A stretch of 39,482 nt of DNA from Nocardioides sp. (GTDB taxonomy: Bacteria; Actinomycetota; Actinomycetes; Propionibacteriales; Nocardioidaceae). Below are positions 15,658-22,307 of this stretch, piece by piece (the first letter of the stretch is position 1; each line of letters begins with the position of its first letter). The stretch spans positions 1-39,482 of the forward strand of contig NZ_JAEMSS010000014.1 in NCBI RefSeq assembly GCF_016462705.1, given 5' to 3'. Below the pieces are notes generated by a model. It searched no databases. It saw only the letters and a program-made list of their open reading frames with translations, and had not been told where the DNA came from. The translations under genes and the position numbers were made by a program.

Positions 15658-16253
15658 GCCCCAACTCCCATCGTGTCGCGCAGCCGGATGAGGCCATCTC
15701 GGATGCGGGTCTTGGCCGTGCCGACCGGCAGGTCGAGCATGGTGGCAACTTCCGTGTGTGTGTAGCCCCCGAAGTACGCGAGCTCCAGAGCCTCGCGCTG
15801 GATCGGGGTGAGGCTCTCCAGGGCCGCTCGGACCCGGTGGGCCTCGAGCGAGGCCTGGGCGGCCTCGGCGGTCGAGTCGTGGTCGACCGGCTGGTTCTGC
15901 TGGTTGTACGTCGTGTCGCGCCGGGTGGACGCCTCGGCCGACCGGACCCGGTCGACCGACTTGCGGTGCACGATCGTGAGCAGCCACCCGAGCGGGCTGC
16001 CCTTCGCGGGGTCGAACCGGCCGGAGTTCTTCCAGATCTCCAGGAAGGCCTCCTGGGCGACCTCCTCCGCCTGCGCCGGGTCGCGGACGACCCGGACGGC
16101 GAGACCGTGGACCCGGGCCGAGACCGCGTCGTAGAGCTGGGCGAAGGCGTTCTGGTCACCACGCCCGCAGAGCTTCAGCAGGTCGGCGAGGTCGGGTGCC
16201 GCCGGCGCCCCCTCCTGGGGGACGCCGGCGGTCACTGGCCGAAGGTGTTCCAC
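15654..16253 (-). CDS. sigK: ECF RNA polymerase sigma factor SigK
   Basis: 199-residue ECF sigma factor. Region 2 includes NAFAQLYDAVSARVHGLAVR and DPAQAEEVAQEAFLEIWK. Region 4 includes LTPIQREALELAYFGGYTHTEVA followed by a helix-turn-helix ending GTAKTRIRDGLIRLR. Similarity to M. tuberculosis SigK, with RskA directly downstream and an MPT83-like gene directly upstream, makes the assignment firm. The two cysteines I recall as forming the redox-sensitive disulfide in mycobacterial SigK (C133 and C183) are absent: the first position is alanine (QREALELAY) and the C-terminus has no cysteine. GTG 16253 is preceded by GAGGA. Its only cysteine is near residue 29. Confidence 0.92.
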   Translation of the reverse strand: MEHLRPVTAGVPQEGAPAAPDLADLLKLCGRGDQNAFAQLYDAVSARVHGLAVRVVRDPAQAEEVAQEAFLEIWKNSGRFDPAKGSPLGWLLTIVHRKSVDRVRSAEASTRRDTTYNQQNQPVDHDSTAEAAQASLEAHRVRAALESLTPIQREALELAYFGGYTHTEVATMLDLPVGTAKTRIRDGLIRLRDTMGVGA

Positions 16254-16304
16254 GGTCCTCGATCCTGCTCTGTCGAAACCCGGTACCCGATAGGCCGTCG
16301 TGGA

Positions 16305-16973
16305 TCAGGCGGCCGGCGGCATCATCACGGTGTCGATGACGTACACCGTGGCGTTGGCCGTCGGGATGTTGCCGCAGATGACGTTGGCGTCCTGCACGGT
16401 CATGCCCTCAGTGTCGCCCGCCACCGTCAGCTCCGCGCCCTGGAGCGAGGTCTGGGTGCCGACCACCGCGTCGGGGTCGAGCTGCTCCCCGACCACGTGG
16501 TAGGTCAGGATCGAGGTCAGCAGCTCCTTGTCCGCGAGCACGGCGTTGAGGTCGGCCTCGGGGATCGCGGCGAAGGCGTCGTTGGTCGGCGCGAACACGG
16601 TCAGCGCCTCGGCGCTGTTGAGGGTGTCGACCAGACCGGCCTCGCCCACCGCGGTCACGAGGGTCGAGAGCAGCGGGTTGGCGGAGGCGGCGGTGGCGAC
16701 CGGGTCGTCGACCATGCCGTCGAACGAGCCGTCGCCCTCGGTCGGGACGGCGGCGCAACCCTCACCGAAGGTGTCGGCACCGGCGCCGGCCGGGGCCGCC
16801 TCGTCCTCGGTCATGTCCTCGCTGGCGTCGTCGGCGGGAGCCGAGGACTCGGAGGTGGTGTCGTCGCTGCCGCTGGTGGGCTCCTCGCTGTCGTCGCCAC
16901 ACGCGGCGAGGGACATCGAGAGGGCCAGGACGGCGGCGGCTGCGCCGCTGCGGCGGAGAGTCGATCGCTTCAT
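16305..16973 (-). CDS. mpt83: MPT83-like fasciclin-domain lipoprotein
   Basis: 222-residue lipoprotein. The N-terminus is a lipoprotein signal with lipobox L-A-A-C25. A Ser/Thr/Asp/Glu-rich linker (residues 26-65) precedes a single fasciclin (FAS1) domain. The match to mycobacterial MPT83/MPT70 is strong across the domain: GCAAV, DTLNSAEALTVFAPTNDAF, LLTSILTYHVVGEQ, GTQTSLQGAELTV, and the end TANATVYVIDTVMMPPA. The two cysteines of MPT70 (here GEGCAA and VICGN) are kept and probably form a disulfide. FAS1 domains serve in adhesion and cell-surface interaction; MPT70/83 are major SigK targets. The upstream region holds a SigK-like promoter and three 15-bp tandem repeats. Confidence 0.92.
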   Translation of the reverse strand: MKRSTLRRSGAAAAVLALSMSLAACGDDSEEPTSGSDDTTSESSAPADDASEDMTEDEAAPAGAGADTFGEGCAAVPTEGDGSFDGMVDDPVATAASANPLLSTLVTAVGEAGLVDTLNSAEALTVFAPTNDAFAAIPEADLNAVLADKELLTSILTYHVVGEQLDPDAVVGTQTSLQGAELTVAGDTEGMTVQDANVICGNIPTANATVYVIDTVMMPPAA

Positions 16974-17008
16974 CGGGAGGAACCTTTCGGTGGGTCGTGC
17001 TCTGGTCG

Positions 17009-17053
17009 GCTTGCTGTCAGGTGTCTTGCTGTGAGGTGTCTTGCTGTGAGGTG
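17009..17053. repeat. three 15-bp tandem repeats in the leader of the fasciclin gene
   Basis: Units lie at 17009-17023 (gcttgctgtcaggtg), 17024-17038 and 17039-17053 (both tcttgctgtgaggtg). The last two are identical and the first differs at 2 bases. They occupy the predicted 5' untranslated region, immediately downstream of the SigK-like -10 element and ending about 35 bases before the start codon. Confidence 0.9.
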
Positions 17054-17079
17054 TTCGGTGCGCCGGTCGCGGCGGATGG
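17053..17079 (-). promoter_or_regulatory. SigK-like promoter of the fasciclin lipoprotein gene
   Basis: On the minus strand CCATCC (17079-17074) is separated by 15 bases from CCGAAC (17058-17053). The mycobacterial SigK promoter, as I recall it, is CCATCC, 16-17 bases, CCGAAT, so the -35 matches 6 of 6 and the -10 matches 5 of 6, with a spacer one base shorter. The expected transcript would start near 17046 and could read through fasciclin, sigK, rskA, FAD-DUF1365 and ufaA1. Confidence 0.6.
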
Positions 17080-17149
17080 GTCCGGACGGCCAGCGGCTCG
17101 GTGTGGTCTGGGCCACCTGGGCCTCCCTGGGCCGTCCTGGGTCCAGGGG

Positions 17150-18727
17150 TCACGTGACCGTGACGATGAGCTCCTGGATGCCGCTGGCGCCCTCCGGGAA
17201 CGGCGTCGCCCGGACGGTCGCCTGCTCGTTGCCGTTGCCGTCCACGACTCGAGCGGCGACCGTGTGCTGGCCGGCGTCCCGGGCGTCCCAGCGGTAGAAC
17301 CACTGCCGCCAGTAGTCGTTGCCGGCGGACGGTCCGAGCTCGGCGTCCTGCCAGCCGCCGCCGTCGATGCGGACCTGCACCGTGGCCACGCCGCCGTTCT
17401 GCTGCGCCCAGGCGACCCCCCCGATGACCACCTCGCCGGGTTCGAGCTGCGCGAGGGCCTTCGGGGTGTCGATCCGGCTGGAGATCTTGATCGGGGCGTC
17501 GGTGGCCCAGTCCCGCTCGGTCCAGTACGCCGTCTTCTCCTCGTACGTCGTGAGGGTGAGCCTGGTGACCCACTTCGTGGCGCTGATGAACCCGTAGAGG
17601 CCGGGGATCACCACGCGGGCCGGGAACCCGTGCTCGCGCGGCAGCACCTCGCCGTTCATGCCGACCGCGAGCATCGCGTCGCGGCCGTCGGTGGCCAGCG
17701 CCAGCGGCGTGCTGATCGTCATGCCGTCGACGTCGGTCGCGAAGATCTGGTCGGCGGCCGTGCCGACGCCCGCCAGGTCGAGCAGGTCGGTGAGCCGCAC
17801 ACCGAGCCAGCGGGCGCCGCCGACGTACTTGCCGCCGACGCTGTTGGAGACGCAGGTGAGCGTGATGTCCCGCTCGATCAGGTCCATCGCCAGGATGTCG
17901 TCGTAGGTGAGGGTGACCTCCCGGTCGACGTCGCCGTCGATGGTCAGCGTCCACTCGTCCTGGTCGACGATCGGCACGTCGAGCCGGGTGTCCACCCGGT
18001 AGAAGTCCTCGTTGGACACCCGGAACGGCGTGATGCCGTCGAACTGGCTCTCGAGCCCGGTGGGGAAGGCGGGTGCCGGGTCGGCAGGCGCCGGCAGCGA
18101 GATGTTCTCCAGCCGGGTGCGGACCCGGCCGATGTAGCGGCCGGCTCCCCCGAGCGCCGCGGCGGCGAGGGCGAGGGCCCCCGTCGCGACCAGGACGCCT
18201 CGGCGCGACGGCGCGGTCGCCGCCGGGTCCGCGCCCGGCATGAGGTGCTCCATCGGGTGCTCGGCGGGCTTGCTGGTCGGGGCGGGCGCCCGGGTGGCGG
18301 CCGGACGTGCGGTGCGGTCCAGCAACCACAGCGCCGCGACCCCGGAGATCGCCGCGGCGACGCTGGGAACGACGTCGACGAGCTCGGCCGTGGGGCGGTT
18401 CATGGCGGTGAAGCCCGCGACCGCGACCAGGACCAGCAGGAGACCGGCGCCGAGCCGGAGGCTCCGGCGGGCCAGCACTCCGGCGACCGCGGCCAGCAGC
18501 AGCACGCCGGCCATGACCGACCCGATGAGGATCGCCTTGTCCCGGTCGCCGAACTGCCGGATCGCCCACTCCTTCATGGGGGTCGGCGTCAGGTCGATCA
18601 CCTGGGAGCCCACCGCGAGGACCGGGGACGACGCGGGGTTGAGCAGCGCGGCCACGAAGTGCCCGGTCGCCACCCCCACGAGGGTCGCGAGCACTCCGAA
18701 CAGGGCGTAGAGCAGACGGCGCTTCAT
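17150..18727 (-). CDS. five-TM molybdopterin-dependent oxidoreductase with internal Tat motif
   Basis: 525 residues. Hydrophobic segments lie at about residues 4-28, 63-86, 91-110 and 116-138, and a fifth at 178-197 directly follows the twin-arginine motif SRRGVL (174-179). The remainder is a sulfite-oxidase-type molybdopterin domain with the likely molybdenum-ligand cysteine C292 in ITLTCVSNSVGG, then the Mo-cofactor dimerisation domain (GGVAWAQQNGG onward). The layout matches the S. coelicolor five-TM Moco protein reported to use Sec for its first spans and Tat for the last. The catalytic domain would face outside the membrane. The substrate may be a sulfoxide or another S/N-oxide; not shown. 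It starts at ATG 18727. Confidence 0.88.
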   Translation of the reverse strand: MKRRLLYALFGVLATLVGVATGHFVAALLNPASSPVLAVGSQVIDLTPTPMKEWAIRQFGDRDKAILIGSVMAGVLLLAAVAGVLARRSLRLGAGLLLVLVAVAGFTAMNRPTAELVDVVPSVAAAISGVAALWLLDRTARPAATRAPAPTSKPAEHPMEHLMPGADPAATAPSRRGVLVATGALALAAAALGGAGRYIGRVRTRLENISLPAPADPAPAFPTGLESQFDGITPFRVSNEDFYRVDTRLDVPIVDQDEWTLTIDGDVDREVTLTYDDILAMDLIERDITLTCVSNSVGGKYVGGARWLGVRLTDLLDLAGVGTAADQIFATDVDGMTISTPLALATDGRDAMLAVGMNGEVLPREHGFPARVVIPGLYGFISATKWVTRLTLTTYEEKTAYWTERDWATDAPIKISSRIDTPKALAQLEPGEVVIGGVAWAQQNGGVATVQVRIDGGGWQDAELGPSAGNDYWRQWFYRWDARDAGQHTVAARVVDGNGNEQATVRATPFPEGASGIQELIVTVT

Positions 18728-18734
18728 GCCCCGT

Positions 18735-18762
18735 GTTCGGAGCGGACGCCTACTTCGGCGGG
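18735..18762 (-). promoter_or_regulatory. possible SigK-like promoter of the molybdopterin oxidoreductase
   Basis: On the minus strand CCGAAC (18740-18735) ends 7 bases before ATG 18727 and shares the 8-mer CCGAACAC with the -10 region of the fasciclin promoter. The segment 16 bases upstream, CCCGCC (18762-18757), matches CCATCC at 4 of 6 positions and lies in the 3' end of the neighbouring TfoX-like gene. It is weaker than the fasciclin site. Confidence 0.35.
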
Positions 18763-19076
18763 AGCGCCTCCGCCTGGGCCACCCCGACCTCGACCCAGCG
18801 GGCGAGCGCGTCGTCGTCGGCGACCGCCTCCGCGGGCACCCGCAGCCAGCCGTCCATCGGCTTGCCTCGCATCTCGAACGGCGTCGCGCCGGCGGCGAGG
18901 TGGGTGCCGGTGTCCTCGGGGGCGCAGCGGACCATCAGCCCGCCCTTGCTGCTCGCGGCGACCGCCATGTTGCCGCCCACCAGGAACGCCAGCCCGCCGA
19001 ACATCCTCTGCTCCGTGGTCGGCGTGCCCTCGAGCTGGTCGCGCAGCCGGTCCGCGAGCTCCACGTCATAGGCCAT
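18750..19076 (-). CDS. TfoX/Sxy N-terminal domain protein
   Basis: 108-residue protein consisting of a TfoX N-terminal domain. The family core EQRMFGGLAFLVGGNMAVAA lies at about residues 22-41, followed by GLMVRC, and it ends in WVEVGVAQAEALPPK. In gammaproteobacteria TfoX/Sxy controls competence genes, but stand-alone N-terminal-domain proteins like this one are common in actinobacteria and their role is unknown. I chose ATG 19076 because GGGAG lies 9 bases upstream; the longer frame to 19181 starts with low-complexity sequence. The C-terminus lies 22 bases upstream of the molybdopterin gene on the same strand. Confidence 0.85.
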   Translation of the reverse strand: MAYDVELADRLRDQLEGTPTTEQRMFGGLAFLVGGNMAVAASSKGGLMVRCAPEDTGTHLAAGATPFEMRGKPMDGWLRVPAEAVADDDALARWVEVGVAQAEALPPK

Positions 19077-19091
19077 GGTGATCAACTCCCA

Positions 19092-19204
19092 GGCGGCGCC
19101 AGCGCCGCCCCGACGGCGCGCTGGCGGCGTTGCCGTCGCTCGCAAGACGCCCAGTCTGCCAGCGCTCCGGCTCCTTGCCATCGCACCACCGGGACGACGC
19201 TGGC
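19092..19204. repeat. four alternating copies of GCCAGCG / CGCTGGC in an intergenic region
   Basis: GCCAGCG lies at 19098-19104 and 19158-19164, and its complement CGCTGGC at 19119-19125 and 19198-19204. The arms alternate, so the second can pair with the first (9 bp when extended) or with the third (8 bp), and the fourth with the third. A separate perfect hairpin GGCGGCG, CCAG, CGCCGCC lies at 19092-19109. The region is the 180-base gap between the divergent TfoX-like and enoyl-CoA hydratase genes. Confidence 0.6.
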
Positions 19205-19256
19205 ATCCACCTGGGGTCGATCACCATGCCCTGGGCCATACGTGAGTATTGCGCTC

Positions 19257-20027
19257 ATGACCGACAGTCCCTCCGAACCCGCGGCCGAGCTCGTCCACCT
19301 CGAGGTGGACGGCCCGGTCGCGACCATCACCCTGGACTCGCCGCACAACCGCAACGCGCTCTCGCGGCAGCTCGTCACCGAGCTGGTCGGGCACGTGGCG
19401 ACCGCGGGCGAGGACGGGTCCGTGCGGGTGGTGCTGATCCGCTCGTCCGGACGGGTGTTCTGCTCGGGAGCCGACCTGTCCGAGGCGAGCAGCGGGGGCA
19501 TGGAGGAGGGGACCAGGGCCATCGTGGCCCTGCAGCGGCAGCTGCTGACGCTGCCCAAGCCGGTGGTCACCGAGGTGGCCGGCCCGGTGCGCGCGGGAGG
19601 CATCGGCATCGTCGCCGCCTCGGACGTCGCGGTCGTCTCGACCGAGGCCAGCTTCGCGCTCACGGAGGTCAAGCTCGGCCTCGCCGCGGCGATCATCTCC
19701 CTCACGGTCCACCAACGGATGAACCCGAGGGCCGCGGCGCTGACCACCCTCGGCGGCGAGGTGTTCACGGGCGAGCAGGCCGCGGCGTACGGCCTCGTGA
19801 CGGTGGCGGTCCCGGCCGCCGAGCTGGAGGCCGAGGTACGCCGCACGTGCGAGTCGCTCGCGACCGGTGCCGCGCAGGGGCTGCGCGAGTCCAAGCGCAT
19901 CCTCAACCGGGACCTGGTGGCGCGGATCGACGAACGCGGCGAGGAGCTGGCCGCGCTGAGCGCCACCCTGTTCGCCTCCGACGAGGCGCGCGAGGCGATG
20001 ACCGCCTTCCTGTCCCGCGGCAAGTAG
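19257..20027 (+). CDS. enoyl-CoA hydratase/isomerase family protein
   Basis: 256-residue crotonase-fold protein. It carries the first oxyanion-hole motif (SSGRVFCSGADLSE), the second (AGPVRAGGIGIVAASDVAV), and a single candidate catalytic glutamate in ALTEVKLGLAAAIISL, a form like that of methylglutaconyl-CoA hydratases and their relatives rather than classical two-glutamate crotonase. It would act on an enoyl-CoA in fatty-acid or branched-chain amino-acid catabolism. ATG 19257 begins the conserved part; upstream open sequence in the same frame has no family similarity. Substrate is not determinable. No other beta-oxidation gene is adjacent. Confidence 0.9.
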   Translation: MTDSPSEPAAELVHLEVDGPVATITLDSPHNRNALSRQLVTELVGHVATAGEDGSVRVVLIRSSGRVFCSGADLSEASSGGMEEGTRAIVALQRQLLTLPKPVVTEVAGPVRAGGIGIVAASDVAVVSTEASFALTEVKLGLAAAIISLTVHQRMNPRAAALTTLGGEVFTGEQAAAYGLVTVAVPAAELEAEVRRTCESLATGAAQGLRESKRILNRDLVARIDERGEELAALSATLFASDEAREAMTAFLSRGK

Positions 20028-20058
20028 CGAGAACTCTTCCGCGCCGCCCCGGGCGGGT

Positions 20059-20064
20059 TAGGCT
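20059..20064 (+). promoter_or_regulatory. -10 box TAGGCT of the HelD gene
   Basis: TAGGCT predicts a transcript start near 20071 and so a leader of about 47 bases before GTG 20118. It argues against TTG 20064 or ATG 20067 as starts, since these would lie upstream of the transcript start. Confidence 0.5.
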
Positions 20065-20103
20065 TGATGGCTCCGCCCTGGGGAGGCGGGACAGGTCCGC
20101 GTC

Positions 20104-20108
20104 GGAGG
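20104..20108 (+). promoter_or_regulatory. Shine-Dalgarno GGAGG deciding the HelD start
   Basis: GGAGG lies 9 bases before GTG 20118 and selects it as the start codon over the upstream in-frame TTG/ATG. Confidence 0.7.
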
Positions 20109-20117
20109 TTGCAGCAG

Positions 20118-22307
20118 GTGAGTGACGAGCTCGTCGAGCGGGAGATCGCTGACGAACAAGCGTTCGTCGACAAGGTCTACCGACAGCTGGAGGTCTCCGC
20201 CGAGGCCGCGCAGCGCCTGGCGAAGGAGGGGCACGACCGGGGCCGGCTCGGCCACGAGGGCGGCCTGGTCGAGCGCGACGCGATGGTCTTCCACGCCGCC
20301 CGGCGGATCGCCCAGCTGGACGCCGCCCACGAGGGCCTGGTCTTCGGCCGCCTCGACATGCGTCCCGAGGTGGACCCGCAGCCGCGCTACGTCGGCCGGA
20401 TCGGGCTACGCGACTCCGAGCGCGACTCGCTGCTGATCGACTGGCGCGCCCCGGCCGCCGCCGTGTTCTACCAGGCGACGGCCGCCACCCCGCACGACGT
20501 CGTCCGCCGCCGGGTGCTGCGCTGCACCGGACCGCGGGTGGTCGGCGTCGAGGACGAGCTGCTGGACGACTCGGTGGACACCGAGCTGCCGATCGTCGGC
20601 GAGGGCGCGCTGATGGCTCAGCTGTCCCGGGCCCGGGACCGGTCGATGCACTCCATCGTGGCGACCATCCAGGCCGAGCAGGACCTCGCGATCCGGGCGC
20701 CCGGACGTGGCGTCGTGGTCATCAGCGGTGGTCCGGGCACCGGCAAGACGGTGGTCGCGCTGCACCGCGCGGCGTACCTCCTGTTCAACGACCGGCGCCG
20801 GTACGAGAGCGGCGGCGTCCTGATCGTCGGCCCGAGCGGCGTGTTCATGCGCTACATCGAGCGGGTCCTGCCGTCGCTCGGTGAGACCGCGGTGGCGCTG
20901 CGCTCCCTCGGCGAGGTGGTCGACGGCGTCAAGGCGACCCGACAGGACGAGCCCGCGGTGGCCGACGTGAAGGGCTCGGCCCGGATGGCGACCGTGCTCC
21001 GGCGGGTGGCGCGCATGCAGGCGCCCGGCAGCCCCAGCGGTTTCCGGGTGTTCTGGCGCGACGACGTCATCGTGCTGGACCGTGGCGTGCTGGGCCGGGT
21101 CCGCCGGACGCTCATGTCCCAGGGGCGCCGCAACCGGCAGCTGCCGCGGGTGGCGAACGCGCTGCTCGACCAGATGTGGCGCCAGGTCCGGGGCGAGCGC
21201 GGCCGCGAGCGCGGCCGGGAGGCGTTCGACGACGAGATGCTGTCGAGCCAGGAGTTCCTCGACTTCGCCGTGGCGTGGTGGCCTCCGGTCGACGCCGTCG
21301 AGGTGCTCGGCTGGCTGCGCGACCCCGACGTGCTGGCCCGGATGGCCGACGGCGTGCTGAGCGCCGAGGACCAGCTGCTGCTGCTCAAGTCGTGGGGTGG
21401 CTCGGACGCACCGATCGTGCCGTCGGTCCAGGACGTCCCGCTGCTCGACGAGCTGCGCTACGCGCTCGGGGACGTGCCGGCCCGCACCGACGACGAGCGC
21501 GACCTCGACGAGACGGGGCTGCTCGAGGGCGGCCACGACATGCAGGAGCTGCTCACCGCCGCCGACCGCGAGTACGCGCCGTCGGGTCGCGCCTGGGCGC
21601 CGCCCACGCACAAGATCGAGGACGACCCCTTCGCGCACGTCCTCATCGACGAGGCCCAGGACCTCACGCCGATGCAGTGGCGGATGGTCGGACGCCGGGG
21701 CCGTACGGCGTCGTGGACGATCGTCGGCGACCCGGCGCAGTCGTCCTGGCCGGTGCCCGTCGAGTCGGCGGCTGCCCGGGCCGAGGCGCTCGAGGGCAAG
21801 CCGGTGCACGAGTTCCACCTCTCCACCAACTACCGCAACAGCGCGGAGATCTACGACTTCGCCGCGGCCTACGCGCAGCGCGTGGGCCTCGACGCCGACC
21901 TGCCCACCGCGGTGCGCTCCACCGGGGTGGAGCCGCGGGTGGTCGACGCGGCCGGCGACCTCGAGTTTGCGACCCGGGCGGCCGTCGTCGAGATGGCCGG
22001 CCAGGTGGGCGGCACCGTGGCGGTCGTCGTACCGGCCCGGCGCCGCTCCGAGGTCAACGCCTGGCTGGCGTCGTGGCCCGAGCTCGCCGAGGACGCCGCC
22101 GGGGCACGGGCCGCGATCGACTCCGCGGTCACACCGTCGGGGGACGACCGGGTCGTGGTCCTGACCGGCCTGGACACCAAGGGGCTGGAGTTCGACGGCA
22201 TCGTGGTGGTCCGCCCCGAGGAGATCGAGGCGGAGTCGGCGACCGGCCGCGCGACGCTCTACGTCGTGCTGACCCGCGCCACCCAGCTCCTCACCACGGT
22301 CAGCTGA
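20118..22307 (+). CDS. helD: HelD/HelR-type RNA polymerase-associated UvrD-like ATPase
   Basis: 729 residues, the usual size of actinobacterial (class II) HelD. The N-terminus (DELVEREIADEQAFVDKVYRQ) begins the coiled-coil arm that enters the RNA polymerase secondary channel. Next comes the HelD hallmark (SLLIDWRAPAAAVFYQATA), then superfamily 1A ATPase motifs: Walker A G205-PGTGKT, motif II D511-EAQD, STNYRNSAEIYDFA, and TGLDTKGLEFDGIVVV near the end. HelD proteins dissociate stalled or drug-bound RNA polymerase from DNA; HelR homologues in Streptomyces give rifamycin tolerance. I found no rifamycin-associated element in the upstream 100 bases. The stop overlaps the stop of the convergent ATPase gene by 8 bases. 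Confidence 0.92.
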   Translation: MSDELVEREIADEQAFVDKVYRQLEVSAEAAQRLAKEGHDRGRLGHEGGLVERDAMVFHAARRIAQLDAAHEGLVFGRLDMRPEVDPQPRYVGRIGLRDSERDSLLIDWRAPAAAVFYQATAATPHDVVRRRVLRCTGPRVVGVEDELLDDSVDTELPIVGEGALMAQLSRARDRSMHSIVATIQAEQDLAIRAPGRGVVVISGGPGTGKTVVALHRAAYLLFNDRRRYESGGVLIVGPSGVFMRYIERVLPSLGETAVALRSLGEVVDGVKATRQDEPAVADVKGSARMATVLRRVARMQAPGSPSGFRVFWRDDVIVLDRGVLGRVRRTLMSQGRRNRQLPRVANALLDQMWRQVRGERGRERGREAFDDEMLSSQEFLDFAVAWWPPVDAVEVLGWLRDPDVLARMADGVLSAEDQLLLLKSWGGSDAPIVPSVQDVPLLDELRYALGDVPARTDDERDLDETGLLEGGHDMQELLTAADREYAPSGRAWAPPTHKIEDDPFAHVLIDEAQDLTPMQWRMVGRRGRTASWTIVGDPAQSSWPVPVESAAARAEALEGKPVHEFHLSTNYRNSAEIYDFAAAYAQRVGLDADLPTAVRSTGVEPRVVDAAGDLEFATRAAVVEMAGQVGGTVAVVVPARRRSEVNAWLASWPELAEDAAGARAAIDSAVTPSGDDRVVVLTGLDTKGLEFDGIVVVRPEEIEAESATGRATLYVVLTRATQLLTTVS

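Noticed and set aside
16254..16304. Separate SigK-type promoter directly before sigK
   Set aside because: The best reading (TGATCC, 18 bases, CCGGGT) matches only 4 of 6 at each element and has the wrong spacing.
20028..20117. Rifamycin-associated inverted element upstream of helD
   Set aside because: Looked for a GGGGCTT...AAGGCCCC-like palindrome; none is present, only a TAGGCT box and a GGAGG site.
20064..20117. TTG 20064/ATG 20067 as the HelD start
   Set aside because: They overlap or directly follow the -10 box and lack a ribosome-binding site, whereas GTG 20118 has GGAGG at the right distance and begins the conserved sequence.
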